A stretch of 64,000 nt of DNA from Streptomyces capillispiralis (GTDB taxonomy: Bacteria > Actinomycetota > Actinomycetes > Streptomycetales > Streptomycetaceae). The notes under the pieces were generated by a model, which was not told the origin of the DNA, did not search any database, and saw nothing but the letters and a program-made list of their open reading frames with translations. This document shows positions 1 to 9,474 of this stretch, piece after piece (within the stretch, counting starts at the first letter, position 1; each line of letters opens with the position of its first letter). The stretch spans positions 2,326,501-2,390,500 of the forward strand of contig NZ_VIWV01000001.1 in assembly GCF_007829875.1 (NCBI RefSeq), in the 5' to 3' direction. The position numbers and the translations under genes were made by a program.

Positions 1-66
1 GTCGTGGCCGGCGGTGGCGCGGTCTTCTTCGGCATGCGCCGCCGGGGCGCGAAGTCCGAGGGCTGA
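1..66 (+). CDS. C-terminal end of a membrane protein (partial, cut by window edge)
   Basis: Only the last 21 codons are present, ending in TGA. They encode a short Gly/Ala/Val/Phe hydrophobic stretch followed by a basic tail (MRRRGAKSEG). That is the usual look of a C-terminal membrane anchor with a positively charged cytoplasmic end. The rest of the gene lies outside the window, so its family cannot be named. It converges on the minus-strand gene that follows. Confidence 0.55.
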   Translation, partial: VVAGGGAVFFGMRRRGAKSEG

Positions 67-133
67 CGCCTCACGGCAGCAGCGCGGCGGCCCGTCCCCT
101 CCGGGGGGCGGGCCGCTTCCGTATGCCGGCGGT

Positions 134-934
134 TCAGCCGAACGACGCCCGCTCCAGCCAGAACTCCAGCAGCTTCCGGTCGCCGAGCACCTCCAGCCCG
201 GGCGCGTCCAGCGGCAGCCTGCGGTAGAAGGCGAGGAGCACGGAGGTGAGCGGACCGCGCAGGGCGACGGTGGCCCCGGCGTGGCCGCGGCGCCAGGCGA
301 TGCCGTCCTCGGTCAGCTCGATCAGCCACTCGGCGTCCAGGGCGGGGTCGGCGTCGGTGGCGTGCAGGTGGAGCGACCGGCCGGGCAGGCGCAGCTCGCC
401 CGTCGGCCGGTCGGGCAGGTTCCGCTGGACGAACCGCACGATCCACAGCCACTCGTCCACCGCGTCCGCGGCGACGTCGGCCGGGACGGTGCCGAGGGGG
501 TGGCCCGCGGCGAGCGCGGCGTCCGCGTGGTGGACGACGAGTTCGTGCGTCATCCGGCGGGCCCAGAATCCGGCGGTGGAGTCCCCGGCCCACGACCAGA
601 CGGGCGCCGTGGGCCCGGCCTCCCGCAGCGCGGCGACGACCGCCGCACCGGACTGCGCCAGCCACTCCTCCAGGGCGGCGGCGTCCCCTCGGACCCCGGG
701 CCCCGACGCGCCTGGCACCCGCGCGACGGGGACGTCCTCGCGGGCCCGGGTGCGCACGAGCAGGTCCACCCAGCGCAGGGCCTCCCCGACGTGCAGGACC
801 AGTTCCTCCAGCGTCCAGTCCGGGCAGGTCGGCACGGTGGCGGACAGGTCGGCCCCGGAGGCCAGTACCGTCCCGAACCTCTCCACCTGACGGTCGATCT
901 CGTCGCAGTAGCGGTCGTGCGGCAGACGGGTCAT
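134..934 (-). CDS. DinB/maleylpyruvate isomerase family protein
   Basis: 266 residues, from the ATG that begins MTRLPHDRYC. The N-terminal half is a four-helix DinB-like domain with the hallmark 'CPDWTLEELVLHVGE' near residues 37-51. A second hallmark, 'MTHELVVHHADA', supplies the histidines expected to bind a divalent metal. The C-terminal part resembles the sterol-carrier-like domain of this family. Characterised relatives use mycothiol as cofactor, for example maleylpyruvate isomerase and mycothiol-dependent transferases, and streptomycetes carry many uncharacterised paralogues. The substrate cannot be read from sequence. It follows the ABC ATPase gene on the same strand with a gap of about 25 bases, so it may be read through from the importer operon. 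Confidence 0.8.
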   Translation of the reverse strand: MTRLPHDRYCDEIDRQVERFGTVLASGADLSATVPTCPDWTLEELVLHVGEALRWVDLLVRTRAREDVPVARVPGASGPGVRGDAAALEEWLAQSGAAVVAALREAGPTAPVWSWAGDSTAGFWARRMTHELVVHHADAALAAGHPLGTVPADVAADAVDEWLWIVRFVQRNLPDRPTGELRLPGRSLHLHATDADPALDAEWLIELTEDGIAWRRGHAGATVALRGPLTSVLLAFYRRLPLDAPGLEVLGDRKLLEFWLERASFG

Positions 935-959
935 GCCGCTCACCCTAGGAAAGGGACGC

Positions 960-1979
960 TCACTCCAGCACCACGATTTCCGCCGCGTCGAACTCCACCC
1001 CGACCTCGGCCCCGGTCTCCGGGGCGGCCCTGAGCGCGCAGGCCGCCTCCAGGCGCGGCGCGTCCTCGGGCCGGAGGCGGACCGCCACATGGGTGCCCCG
1101 GAAGGTGCGGGCGGCGACCGTGCAGCGCAGGCCCTCCCCGGCCGGGACCAGGCGGACACCGGCGGGGCGGACGAGGAGCGTCCGCGTGCCCTGCGGGGCG
1201 TCCTCGGGCACGGGCACCTTGCCCCAGGGGGTCACCGCGACCCCGTCCGCGACCATCGCCTCGACCACGTTCTCGAAGCCGAGGAAACGGGCCACGAACG
1301 CGTCGGCCGGCCGCTGCCACACCTCCAGCGGCGTGCCGGACTGGGCGATCCGCCCGTCCCGCATCACCACCACCCGGTCGGCCAGCGCGAACGCCTCGCC
1401 CTGGTCGTGCGTCACGGCGAGCACGGTGGTGCCCAGTCGGCCGAACAGCTCGCGCAGTTCGACGACGAGGCGTTCCCTGAGCGAGCGGTCGAGCTGGCCG
1501 AGGGGCTCGTCGAGCATGAGCAGACGGGGACTCGGCGCGAGGGCGCGGGCCAGCGCCACCCGCTGCTGCTCACCGCCGGACAGCGCGGCGACGGCCCTCC
1601 CGGCCGCCCCCGGCAGTCCCACGAGCTCCAGCAACTCCCGCACCCGCGCGGCCTGTTCGCCCCGGGAGGCGCCGTGCATGCGCAGCCCGAAGGCGACGTT
1701 CCCGCCCACGTCCCGCTGCGGGAACAGCTGGTGGTCCTGGAACATCAGCCCCACCCCCCGCCGGTGCGCGGGCACCCCCGCCTGGTCGCGTCCGTCGAGC
1801 AGGACCCGCCCGGAGTCCAGGGGCTGCAACCCGGCCACCGCCCGCAGCAGCGTGGACTTGCCGCTGCCGCTGGGCCCGAGCACGCACACGATCTCGTGCT
1901 CGGCGACCCCCAGGCCGACGGCGTCCAGCACGGCCCGCCCGCCGAAGCGGACGGTCGCGCCCTCCAGGCTCAGCAGCAT
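960..1979 (-). CDS. ABC transporter ATP-binding protein, thiamine/iron-type importer
   Basis: 339-residue nucleotide-binding subunit of the importer encoded just upstream. Walker A is GPSGSGKST (residues 35-43), followed by a Q-loop near residue 80 (MFQDHQLFP), the signature LSGGEQQRVALARAL, Walker B LLMLDEP and the switch histidine in AVTHDQGEA. About 110 residues follow the core domain and look like a TOBE-type regulatory tail. That tail is absent from short ThiQ proteins and typical of FbpC/PotA-like ATPases. The ATG directly abuts the permease stop codon (TAGATG), so the two are translationally coupled. The TPP riboswitch at the head of the operon argues for thiamine or a thiamine precursor as cargo. 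Function ThiQ-like; exact substrate inferred. Confidence 0.88.
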   Translation of the reverse strand: MLLSLEGATVRFGGRAVLDAVGLGVAEHEIVCVLGPSGSGKSTLLRAVAGLQPLDSGRVLLDGRDQAGVPAHRRGVGLMFQDHQLFPQRDVGGNVAFGLRMHGASRGEQAARVRELLELVGLPGAAGRAVAALSGGEQQRVALARALAPSPRLLMLDEPLGQLDRSLRERLVVELRELFGRLGTTVLAVTHDQGEAFALADRVVVMRDGRIAQSGTPLEVWQRPADAFVARFLGFENVVEAMVADGVAVTPWGKVPVPEDAPQGTRTLLVRPAGVRLVPAGEGLRCTVAARTFRGTHVAVRLRPEDAPRLEAACALRAAPETGAEVGVEFDAAEIVVLE

Positions 1980-3632
1980 CTAGAACTCCCCGGTCCGGTC
2001 GGTCCGCAGCCGCTCCAGCACGAGCAGCGCCACCGCGCACACGATCATCAGAATCGTCGACAGGGCCATCGCCTGCCCGTAGTTGAGGTCCCCGGGCCGC
2101 CCCAGCAGCCGCGCCACCGCGACCGGCAGCGTCGGGTTGTCCGGCCGCGCGATGAACACCGTCGCGCCGAACTCCCCGAGCGACACGGCGAAGGCGAACC
2201 CGGCCGCGATCAGCAGCGCCCGCCGCACCAGCGGCAGGTCCACCTCCCGCCACGCCCGCCACGGCGACGCCCCGAGCACCGCCGCCGCCTCCCGCAGCCG
2301 TACGTCCACGGCCCGCAGCACCGGCAGCATGGTCCGTACGACGAACGGGACGCCGACCAGCGCCTGCGCGAGCGGGACCAGGATCCAGGAGGCCCTCAGG
2401 TCCAGCGGCGGCTCGTCGAGGGCGATCAGGAAACCGAAGCCGACGGTCACCGCGGACACGCCGAGCGGCAGCATCAGCAGCACGTCGAACCCGCGCACCA
2501 GCCGGCCCGCGTCCCGCCGGGTCAGCGCGACGGAGGCGAGGCCGCCGATCAGTACGGCGATGGCGGTGGCGGCGACGGCGTACCGCAGCGAGTTGCCGAC
2601 CGCCTCGACGGGCGGGACGAGGAACACTCCCCCGTCCTCACGGGTCAGCGCCCGGTAGTAGCCGAGGCCCGCGCCGGCGAAGGACCGTTGCACCAGCACC
2701 GCGAGCGGCAGCAGGAGCAGCACGGCGACGGTGGCGACGACCCCGGCGAGCAGCGCCCACTGCCCGGCGCCGCGCGGGCGGCGCGCGGTCGCCCCGGCGT
2801 CGACCAGCCGCAGCGCGGTCTCCCGGCGCCGCACGGTCCAGGCGTGCAGGGCGAGGATGGCGCCCACCGCGACGAACTGGATCATCGTCAGGACGGCGGC
2901 GGTGGACAGGTCGAAGATCTCGGAGGTCTGCCGGTAGATCTCCACCTCCAGGGTGGAGAAGGTGGGCCCGCCGAGGATCTGCACCACTCCGAAGGAGGTG
3001 AAGGTGAACAGGAAGACCATCAGCGCGGCGGCGGCCACGGCGGGCGCGAGCGCGGGCAGGGTGACGGTCCGCCAGGCCGCGAACCGGGAGGCGCCCAGCA
3101 TCCGCGCCGCCTCCTCCTGCCGCGGGTCGAGCTGGGACCAGAGCCCGCCCACGGTCCGTACGACCACGGCGTAGTTGAAGAAGACGTGCGCGAGCAGGAT
3201 CGCCCACACGGTGGTGTCCAGCCGTACGCCCCACAGCTCGTCGAGCAGTCCGCCGCGTCCGACGAGCGCCATGAACGCCGTGCCGACCACGACCGTCGGC
3301 AGCACGAACGGCACGGTGACCACGGCCCGCAGCAGCTGCTTGCCCGGGAACGCGAAACGGGCGAACACGTACGCGCCGGGCAGCGCGACCAGCAGGGTGA
3401 GGGCGGTGGAGACGAGGGCCTGCCAGGTGGTGAACCACAGGACCTGCCGGACGTCGGACTGCGCCAGGACGTCCCCGATCCGCCCGAGCCGCCACGTCCC
3501 GTCGGCCTTCAGTCCGCGCGCGACGATCGCGGTGACGGGATAGGCGAAGAAGACGGCGAAGAACGCGACGGGCACGGCCATCAGGCCGAGCCGCGCCGCG
3601 CTCCCGCGCCGTGTCGCCGCGGCCCGCGTCAC
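1980..3632 (-). CDS. ABC transporter permease, fused double-domain (ThiP/FbpB type)
   Basis: About 550 residues forming a tandem duplication of the binding-protein-dependent permease domain, each half with about six membrane segments. Both cytoplasmic EAA loops are visible (EEAARMLGASRFAAW and REAAAVLGASPWRAW); these dock onto the ATPase. Fused double permeases are typical of the thiamine (ThiP) and ferric-iron (SfuB/FbpB) importers. I chose the GTG that overlaps the stop of the binding-protein gene (GTGA) because it gives coupling and begins just before the first membrane helix. A GTG 33 bases further upstream is also open, and neither has a strong ribosome site. Riboswitch context favours thiamine transport. 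Confidence 0.86.
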   Translation of the reverse strand: MTRAAATRRGSAARLGLMAVPVAFFAVFFAYPVTAIVARGLKADGTWRLGRIGDVLAQSDVRQVLWFTTWQALVSTALTLLVALPGAYVFARFAFPGKQLLRAVVTVPFVLPTVVVGTAFMALVGRGGLLDELWGVRLDTTVWAILLAHVFFNYAVVVRTVGGLWSQLDPRQEEAARMLGASRFAAWRTVTLPALAPAVAAAALMVFLFTFTSFGVVQILGGPTFSTLEVEIYRQTSEIFDLSTAAVLTMIQFVAVGAILALHAWTVRRRETALRLVDAGATARRPRGAGQWALLAGVVATVAVLLLLPLAVLVQRSFAGAGLGYYRALTREDGGVFLVPPVEAVGNSLRYAVAATAIAVLIGGLASVALTRRDAGRLVRGFDVLLMLPLGVSAVTVGFGFLIALDEPPLDLRASWILVPLAQALVGVPFVVRTMLPVLRAVDVRLREAAAVLGASPWRAWREVDLPLVRRALLIAAGFAFAVSLGEFGATVFIARPDNPTLPVAVARLLGRPGDLNYGQAMALSTILMIVCAVALLVLERLRTDRTGEF

Positions 3633-4714
3633 TTCAGTACGAGCGAGGTCCACGACTTGACCCACTGGTCACGGTTGTCGGCGATCCTCGCCGGGTCCAT
3701 GGTCTCCGGGTCCTTCGCCCGCGGCCCGAACTTCTCGAACTCCTCGGGCACCTGGGCGGCCTCGCGCACCGGGTACACGAACATGTTGAGCGGCATGTCG
3801 TCCTGGAACGGCTTGCTGATGAGGAAGTCGAGCAGTGCCTTGCCGCCCTCGGGGTTCTTCGCGTTGCTCAGCAGTCCGGCGTACTCGACCTGCCGGAAGC
3901 AGGTGCCCTCGGCGACACCGGTGGGCGCCGTGTCCGGCTTCGGGTCGGCGTAGATCACCTCGGCGGGCGGCGAGGAGGCGTAGGACACCACCAGCGGACG
4001 GTCGGCCTTGGCCTGCTTGCCGCCGGCCGAGCCGGAGAACTCCTCGTTGTAGGCCTGCTCCCAGCCGTCGACCACCTTCACGCCGTTGGCCTTGAGCTTC
4101 TTCCAGTAGTCCGCCCAGCCGTCGTCGCCGTACTTCGCGGCGGTGCCGAGCAGGAAGCCGAGGCCGGGCGAGGAGGTGGAGGCGTTCTCGACGACGAGGA
4201 GGTCCTTGTACCGGGGGTCGACCAGGTCGTCGAAGGTCTTCGGCGGGGTCAGGTCGTGCTCGCTGAACCACTCCTTGTCGTAGTTGACGCAGATGTCGCC
4301 GGTGTCGACGGGCGTCACCCGGTGCCGGTCCCCGTCCACGCGGAACTCGTCGAGGATCAGGTCGGCGTCCTTCGCCTCGTAGGGCTGGAACAGCCCGTTG
4401 TCGAGGGCGCGCGAGAGCAGGGTGTTGTCGACGCCGAAGAGGACGTCGCCCTGCGGGTTGTCCTTGGTCAGGATGGCCTTGTTGACGGCCTGTCCGGCGT
4501 CGCCGTCCTCGAGGACCTCGACCTTGTAGCCGGACTGCTTCTCGAAGGCGGCGATCACGTCCTTGGACGCGGCCCACGAGTTGTGACTGACGAGGGTCAC
4601 GGTCTTGGACCCGCCGCCGTCCGCGCCGCCGTCGTCGCCGGACGACCCGCACGCGGACAGGGTGACCAGCCCCAGCCCGACGGCGAGGACGGTGACCTTC
4701 TTGGTTATGCCCAC
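3629..4714 (-). CDS. thiB: thiamine ABC transporter substrate-binding lipoprotein (ThiB subfamily)
   Basis: 361-residue extracellular solute-binding lipoprotein. The N-terminus has two lysines, a hydrophobic core and a lipobox ending LSAC, with the lipidated cysteine at residue 22. A Gly/Asp/Ser-rich linker follows, then a periplasmic-binding-protein fold like TbpA/ThiB and the iron binders (TLVSHNSWAASKDVIAAFEKQ start; DTGDICVNYDKEWF in the middle). The GTG start is fixed by an AGGAGG six bases upstream. It is the first gene of the operon and lies directly downstream of a TPP aptamer, so it should be made when thiamine pyrophosphate is low. That link, rather than the fold alone, supports thiamine over iron as ligand. 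Confidence 0.87.
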   Translation of the reverse strand: MGITKKVTVLAVGLGLVTLSACGSSGDDGGADGGGSKTVTLVSHNSWAASKDVIAAFEKQSGYKVEVLEDGDAGQAVNKAILTKDNPQGDVLFGVDNTLLSRALDNGLFQPYEAKDADLILDEFRVDGDRHRVTPVDTGDICVNYDKEWFSEHDLTPPKTFDDLVDPRYKDLLVVENASTSSPGLGFLLGTAAKYGDDGWADYWKKLKANGVKVVDGWEQAYNEEFSGSAGGKQAKADRPLVVSYASSPPAEVIYADPKPDTAPTGVAEGTCFRQVEYAGLLSNAKNPEGGKALLDFLISKPFQDDMPLNMFVYPVREAAQVPEEFEKFGPRAKDPETMDPARIADNRDQWVKSWTSLVLK

Positions 4715-4748
4715 TGGATTCCTCCTGGAGTGACCAGGAAGAGACGCG

Positions 4749-4787
4749 GCCCTGCCCGGGACACCGGTGCGGTGTCCCGGGCAGGGC
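4749..4787 (-). terminator. Long hairpin between the TPP aptamer and thiB (possible expression platform)
   Basis: A perfect 17-bp stem (left arm starts GCCCTGCCCGGGACACC) with a 5-base loop lies after the aptamer and before the thiB ribosome site. There is no U-run on the transcript side. It could therefore act as a U-less actinobacterial terminator or as a structure competing with the anti-terminator form of the riboswitch. Confidence 0.55.
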
Positions 4788-4806
4788 GCAACAGCTCGAG
4801 TGATGA

Positions 4807-4895
4807 CCGATCTCCCTACCCAGAATGACCTGGGCGAGGTTCGGAGGGTCTGCGGCCGGTGCCGCACTCTCAGCGCTGTGGCGCTCCCCTGTCGG
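4807..4895 (-). promoter_or_regulatory. TPP riboswitch (THI-box aptamer)
   Basis: Read on the minus strand, the leader carries the conserved THI-box blocks in order: GGGGAGC, CTGAGAG, a stem, GACCC, GAACCT, an internal stem (CCCAGGTCATTCTGGG) and GTAGGGAG. The ends CCGA and TCGG can pair as P1. These are the TPP-contacting segments of the aptamer. It sits upstream of thiB and overlaps no gene. The transcript must start within the 3' end of rlmN or read through from it, since rlmN stops only 30 bases upstream. Binding of thiamine pyrophosphate should lower expression of the importer. Confidence 0.93.
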
Positions 4896-4924
4896 AATAT
4901 GAAGATGTGCTTACACGGGTCACA

Positions 4925-6031
4925 TTACCGCTCGCTCGCGGCGAGCTGACCGCATGCCCCGTCGATCTCCTGACCCCGGGTGTCCCGGATCGTCACCGGC
5001 ACGCCGTGCGCGGCGATCGCCTCGACGAACGCCTTCTCGTCCTCGGGCCGGGAGGCGGTCCACTTGGAGCCGGGGGTGGGGTTGAGCGGGATGAGGTTGA
5101 CGTGCACGGGCCGCCCCTTGAGCAGCCGCCCGAGCCGGTCACCCCGCCACGCCTGGTCGTTGATGTCCCGGATGAGCGCGTACTCGATGGACAGCCGCCG
5201 CCCGGACCTGGCCGCGTACTCGAACCCGGCGTCCAGCACCTCGCGCACCTGCCACCGCGTGTTCACGGGGACGAGGGTGTCGCGCAGCTCGTCGTCGGGG
5301 GCGTGCAGCGAGATCGCGAGACGGCACTTGAAGCCCTCGTCGGAGAACCGGTGGATCGCCGGGACGAGCCCGACCGTCGACACGGTGATCCCGCGCTGGG
5401 ACAGTCCGAGCCCGTCCGGCTCGGGGTCGGTGAGGCGGCGGATGGCGCCGACGACCCGGTTGTAGTTGGCGAGCGGCTCGCCCATGCCCATGAACACGAT
5501 GTTGCTCAGCCGCGCCGGACCGCCCGGGACCTCGCCGTCCCTGAGGGCCCGCATCCCGTCCACGATCTGGTGCACGATCTCGGCGGTGGACAGGTTGCGG
5601 TCGAGTCCCGCCTGCCCGGTCGCGCAGAACGGGCAGTTCATGCCGCAGCCCGCCTGCGAGCTGATGCACATGGTCACCCGGTCCGGGTAGCGCATGAGCA
5701 CGGACTCCACGAGCGTGCCGTCGAACAGCTTCCACAGCGTCTTGCGGGTGGTGCCCTGGTCGGTCGACAGGTGCCGCACGACCGTCATCAGCTCGGGAAG
5801 CAGCGCCTCCTGGAGCTTGCCGCGCGAGCCGGCCGGGATGTCGGTCCACTGCTCCGGGTCGTGCGCGTACCGCGCGAAGTAGTGCTGGGACAGCTGCTTG
5901 GCGCGGAACGGCTTCTCACCGGCCGCCGCGACCGCCTCCTTGCGCTCGGCGGGCGTGAGATCGGCAAGGTGCCGCGGCGGCTTCTTGGCTCCGCGCGGCG
6001 CGACGAATGTGAGTTCTCCGGGCTTAGGCAT
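4925..6031 (-). CDS. rlmN: 23S rRNA (adenine2503-C2)-methyltransferase RlmN
   Basis: 368-residue radical-SAM enzyme that methylates C2 of A2503 in 23S rRNA and A37 in some tRNAs. The 4Fe-4S triad is the family's CxxxCxxC (C129, C133, C136 in CGMNCPFC). The two additional catalytic cysteines are also present: C122 in MCISSQAG and C360 in DGACGQLA, the latter being the methyl-carrying one. Length matches the family. It is the gene upstream of the thiamine importer, in the same direction, with the riboswitch between them. Nothing suggests the related Cfr resistance enzyme: the N-terminal region and C-terminus fit RlmN. Confidence 0.96.
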   Translation of the reverse strand: MPKPGELTFVAPRGAKKPPRHLADLTPAERKEAVAAAGEKPFRAKQLSQHYFARYAHDPEQWTDIPAGSRGKLQEALLPELMTVVRHLSTDQGTTRKTLWKLFDGTLVESVLMRYPDRVTMCISSQAGCGMNCPFCATGQAGLDRNLSTAEIVHQIVDGMRALRDGEVPGGPARLSNIVFMGMGEPLANYNRVVGAIRRLTDPEPDGLGLSQRGITVSTVGLVPAIHRFSDEGFKCRLAISLHAPDDELRDTLVPVNTRWQVREVLDAGFEYAARSGRRLSIEYALIRDINDQAWRGDRLGRLLKGRPVHVNLIPLNPTPGSKWTASRPEDEKAFVEAIAAHGVPVTIRDTRGQEIDGACGQLAASER

Positions 6032-6087
6032 GGCTGTACCAGTGTCGCAGATCCACTCGGGTGACCACGGCCGCCGCTTCCGCCGGG

Positions 6088-6108
6088 GCCGGGGCTCGCG
6101 GCCCCGGC
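6088..6108 (-). terminator. Hairpin at the stop codon of the SRPBCC gene
   Basis: An 8-bp GC stem (GCCGGGGC/GCCCCGGC, loop TCGCG) abuts the last codons of the SRPBCC gene and lies before rlmN. Probable terminator without a U-run. Confidence 0.45.
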
Positions 6109-6557
6109 TATTCGCCGATGTGCTCCAGGCGGTCCTTCAGGGCTCGCTCGTTGCGGGGGAGCTCCTTACGGGCCTGGGGGCGGACGACCAGCGGGACGAG
6201 GGCCCTGCCGAGGCCGTGGCCCTCGAAGTCGATCTCCAGGGTCAGCCGCGAGCGGCTCCCCTCGGCGAGCGGTTCGATCTCGCCGTGCACCCGGGCCCTG
6301 ACCGGGCCGTCGAGGCCGCGCATGCCCCAGCTGCGCGGTGGGTCGTACTCGGTGTACTCCATGGTCGTCGGGATCTCCCGGGCGCCGATGCGGCGGGTGA
6401 CGCGGACGCGGGAGCCGGTGTGGACGGGGCCGTCCTCCAGCGGCTGGGCGGACACCGCGCTGAGCTGCCATTCGGGCAGGTGGGAGGGGTCGGTGGCATA
6501 GGCGTGGACGTCGTCCGGGGTGCGGTCGACGACGATCGTGCGTCGGATCGTGGACAC
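6108..6557 (-). CDS. SRPBCC family protein (START-like ligand-binding fold)
   Basis: 149 residues with the SRPBCC helix-grip pattern. It opens [19 protein letters not shown], followed by beta strands ([22 protein letters not shown]) and a long C-terminal helix ([12 protein letters not shown]). Members bind or modify hydrophobic ligands, and most single-domain actinobacterial copies have no assigned role. The GTG start has GGGAG at suitable distance. It is a single-gene unit between the cdsA terminator and its own hairpin, so context gives no function. Confidence 0.78.
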   Translation of the reverse strand: MSTIRRTIVVDRTPDDVHAYATDPSHLPEWQLSAVSAQPLEDGPVHTGSRVRVTRRIGAREIPTTMEYTEYDPPRSWGMRGLDGPVRARVHGEIEPLAEGSRSRLTLEIDFEGHGLGRALVPLVVRPQARKELPRNERALKDRLEHIGE

Positions 6558-6649
6558 GGTGACTCCCTTCCAGGGAGCCCTGCCGGGCTTGTCCGCCCAT
6601 CGTCCCACCCTCCGGCGGTACGGCGCCACGGTCGCCCCCGGCACACGAG

Positions 6650-6682
6650 CGAGCCCCCGTCCCAGCGCGGGACGGGGGCTCG
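6650..6682 (-). terminator. Terminator downstream of cdsA
   Basis: Perfect 14-bp stem (CGAGCCCCCGTCCC and its complement) with loop AGCGC, lying between the cdsA stop and the SRPBCC start. It has the typical Streptomyces form: strong GC stem and no U-run. Confidence 0.75.
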
Positions 6683-6725
6683 GACGTGCGAAAAGCTCGC
6701 GGACCTCACACGGGCCGGGCGTCGG

Positions 6726-7850
6726 TCAGCCGGACCCCACGAAGATCACCAGCAGCAGCCAGACCACCGGTGCCGTCGGCAGCAGGGAGTCCAGGCGGTC
6801 CATGATGCCGCCGTGCCCCGGGAGCAGGGTGCCCATGTCCTTGATGCCGAGGTCCCGCTTGATCATGGACTCGCCCAGGTCGCCGAGCGTGGCGCTGGCG
6901 GCGACCGCGAGGCCCAGCAGCAGGCCCTGCCACCAACTGCCGCCGTCGATCAGGAACTCCATGCACAGGGCGCCCGCCGCCATCGCGAACGCCACCGCGC
7001 CGAGCAGGCCCTCGCGGGTCTTGCCGGGACTGATGCGCGGGGCGAGCTTGCGCTTGCCGAACCGCCAGCCGACGGCGTAGGCGCCGGTGTCGCTGACGAC
7101 CGTCAGCACCAGGAAGGTCAGCACCCTCCAGGCACCGTCGTCGGCCGTCAGCAGCAGGGCGACGAAGGTGGCCAGGAACGGCACGTAGAACGCCGCGAAG
7201 AGCCCCGCCGTGACGTCCTTGAGGTAACCCTCGGGGGGTGCCGTCATACGCCACGCCAGCACCGCCAGCGCGGTGAGCGCCATGGCGACCCAGGCACCCT
7301 CGGCCCCCCGGGCGTACCCGGCGACGACCATGGCCGCACCGCCGAGCGCGAGCGGCACGAGGGGCGCCTTGATGCCCTTGCGCTCCTCCAGCCGCTTGGT
7401 CAGCTCCCACAGGCCCACCACGACGGCGACGGCGATCACGCCGACGAAGACGGCCTTGACGACGAACAGCGACGCGACGATCACCGCACCGAGTCCGACG
7501 CCGACGCCTATCGCGGCACCGAGGTCGCGCCCGGCGCTCTTCTTGTGCTGCGCGGGTGCCGGCTGCGGGGCGTCGGGCATGGGCTCCGGATTCTGCGGCA
7601 CCTCCCCCGGCAGGGGGCGGGCCCGCGTCGGCTCGTCTCGGAACAGGGGGCCGCTCAGCCGAGCGGCCCCTCGGTCCACCTCCTGGTCACCGCCGTGTTC
7701 GGGTACGTCGGGCACGATGGGCATGGGGCGAGTCTGCTGCGCGTAGTGCGCATCGTACGCGGGACCCGCCGGGGCAGCCCCCCGGCCGGGTCCGTGGTCG
7801 GACGGCCCCCAGTACCCGGTCTGCGGCGCCCCCCAGGAAGAGTCGTTCAT
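6726..7850 (-). CDS. cdsA: phosphatidate cytidylyltransferase CdsA
   Basis: 374-residue integral membrane enzyme making CDP-diacylglycerol from CTP and phosphatidate, the precursor of cardiolipin, phosphatidylinositol and other phospholipids. The first ~135 residues are a Pro/Gln-rich cytoplasmic extension ([18 protein letters not shown]...) absent from E. coli CdsA. About eight hydrophobic helices follow, then the family signature near the C-terminus (SMIKRDLGIKD, then LLPGHGGIMDRLDSL). The start codon overlaps the frr stop by one base (TGATG), so it is coupled to frr in the frr-cdsA pair conserved in many bacteria. A strong terminator follows. Confidence 0.95.
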   Translation of the reverse strand: MNDSSWGAPQTGYWGPSDHGPGRGAAPAGPAYDAHYAQQTRPMPIVPDVPEHGGDQEVDRGAARLSGPLFRDEPTRARPLPGEVPQNPEPMPDAPQPAPAQHKKSAGRDLGAAIGVGVGLGAVIVASLFVVKAVFVGVIAVAVVVGLWELTKRLEERKGIKAPLVPLALGGAAMVVAGYARGAEGAWVAMALTALAVLAWRMTAPPEGYLKDVTAGLFAAFYVPFLATFVALLLTADDGAWRVLTFLVLTVVSDTGAYAVGWRFGKRKLAPRISPGKTREGLLGAVAFAMAAGALCMEFLIDGGSWWQGLLLGLAVAASATLGDLGESMIKRDLGIKDMGTLLPGHGGIMDRLDSLLPTAPVVWLLLVIFVGSG

Positions 7851-8407
7851 CAGACCTCGAGCAGCTCCGCTTCCTTGTGCTTCAGGAGCTCGTCCACCTG
7901 GGCGACGTACTTCGCCGTGGTGTCGTCGAGCTCCTTCTCCGCGCGGCGGCCCTCGTCCTCGCCGACCTCGCCGTCCTTGATCAGCTTGTCGATGGCGTCC
8001 TTCGCCTTGCGGCGCACGGAGCGGATGGACACCTTGGCGTCCTCGCCCTTGCCCTTGGCGACCTTGATGTAGTCGCGGCGGCGCTCCTCGGTCAGCTCGG
8101 GGAACACCACCCGGATGATGTTGCCGTCGTTGCTCGGGTTGACGCCCAGGTCGGAGTCACGGATCGCCTGCTCGATGTTGCGCAGCGCGCTCTTGTCGAA
8201 CGGGGTCACCACGGCCATGCGCGGCTCGGGCACGGAGAACGAGGCCAGCTGGTTGATCGGCGTCGGCGCGCCGTAGTAGTCGGCCACGATCTTGTTGAAC
8301 ATCGCCGGGTGCGCACGGCCGGTGCGGATCGCGGCGAAGTCCTCCTTGGCGACCACGACGGCCTTCTCCATCTTCTCCTCGGCCTCGAGGAGGGTCTCTT
8401 CGATCAC
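7850..8407 (-). CDS. frr: ribosome recycling factor
   Basis: 185-residue ribosome recycling factor, which splits post-termination 70S complexes with EF-G. Full-length alignment by eye shows the expected N-terminus ([20 protein letters not shown]), the conserved RTGRAHPAM, and the [23 protein letters not shown] block. Two GTG codons are adjacent. I take the second because it has the better spacing from AGGAG and restores the usual Frr N-terminus. It precedes cdsA with overlap and follows pyrH by about 115 bases. Confidence 0.97.
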   Translation of the reverse strand: MIEETLLEAEEKMEKAVVVAKEDFAAIRTGRAHPAMFNKIVADYYGAPTPINQLASFSVPEPRMAVVTPFDKSALRNIEQAIRDSDLGVNPSNDGNIIRVVFPELTEERRRDYIKVAKGKGEDAKVSIRSVRRKAKDAIDKLIKDGEVGEDEGRRAEKELDDTTAKYVAQVDELLKHKEAELLEV

Positions 8408-8524
8408 CACTTGCTCCTGCGTGTCTTGAGTAGGCCCGGCTGCTGTTCCCTGTCGGGGCGGCCGGCTGCGTCGCGTCTTCTTCCTGCACGGTTCCCGACC
8501 GGCAGGACATTGTCCATCCCCCGG

Positions 8525-9301
<777 letters not shown>

Positions 9302-9323
9302 TCACGTGTTGCACATACGAAGA

Positions 9324-9371
9324 AGGCCATTGCCGTCGGGGCGTGTTTCGCATCCCATGCGGCAATGGCCT
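9324..9371. terminator. Inverted repeat between tsf and pyrH
   Basis: A 12-bp perfect repeat (AGGCCATTGCCG and its complement) separated by 24 bases. It may be a second attenuator or terminator below tsf, or part of the pyrH leader. Confidence 0.5.
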
Positions 9372-9396
9372 CCTCGTCAGATCTGCTGTCCCACGG

Positions 9397-9420
9397 CACG
9401 CGCGCGCGTGTGCGCGCGTG
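9397..9420 (-). terminator. CG-alternating hairpin downstream of tsf
   Basis: CACGCGCGC pairs with GCGCGCGTG (9 bp, 6-base loop) about 55 bases past the tsf stop codon. Probable U-less terminator. Confidence 0.5.
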
Positions 9421-9474
9421 TCCGGGCGACTGCTGTCGACCCTATCGGGGTCGCGCGCCCGTCGCGGTACGGAC

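Noticed and set aside
933..3953. A 1006-codon plus-strand open frame
   Set aside because: It lies antisense to three clearly functional ABC-transporter genes, is dominated by Pro/Gly/Arg/His/Gln, and has no domain or ribosome site. Long antisense frames are normal in 72% GC DNA.
4896..4923. CATATT and GTGACC hexamers (minus strand) as the promoter of the thiamine importer
   Set aside because: Transcription would start inside the 5' strand of the TPP aptamer and remove its P1 stem.
9397..9420. CG-alternating tract as a Z-DNA or recombination element
   Set aside because: It is short and forms a simple hairpin at a terminator position below tsf.
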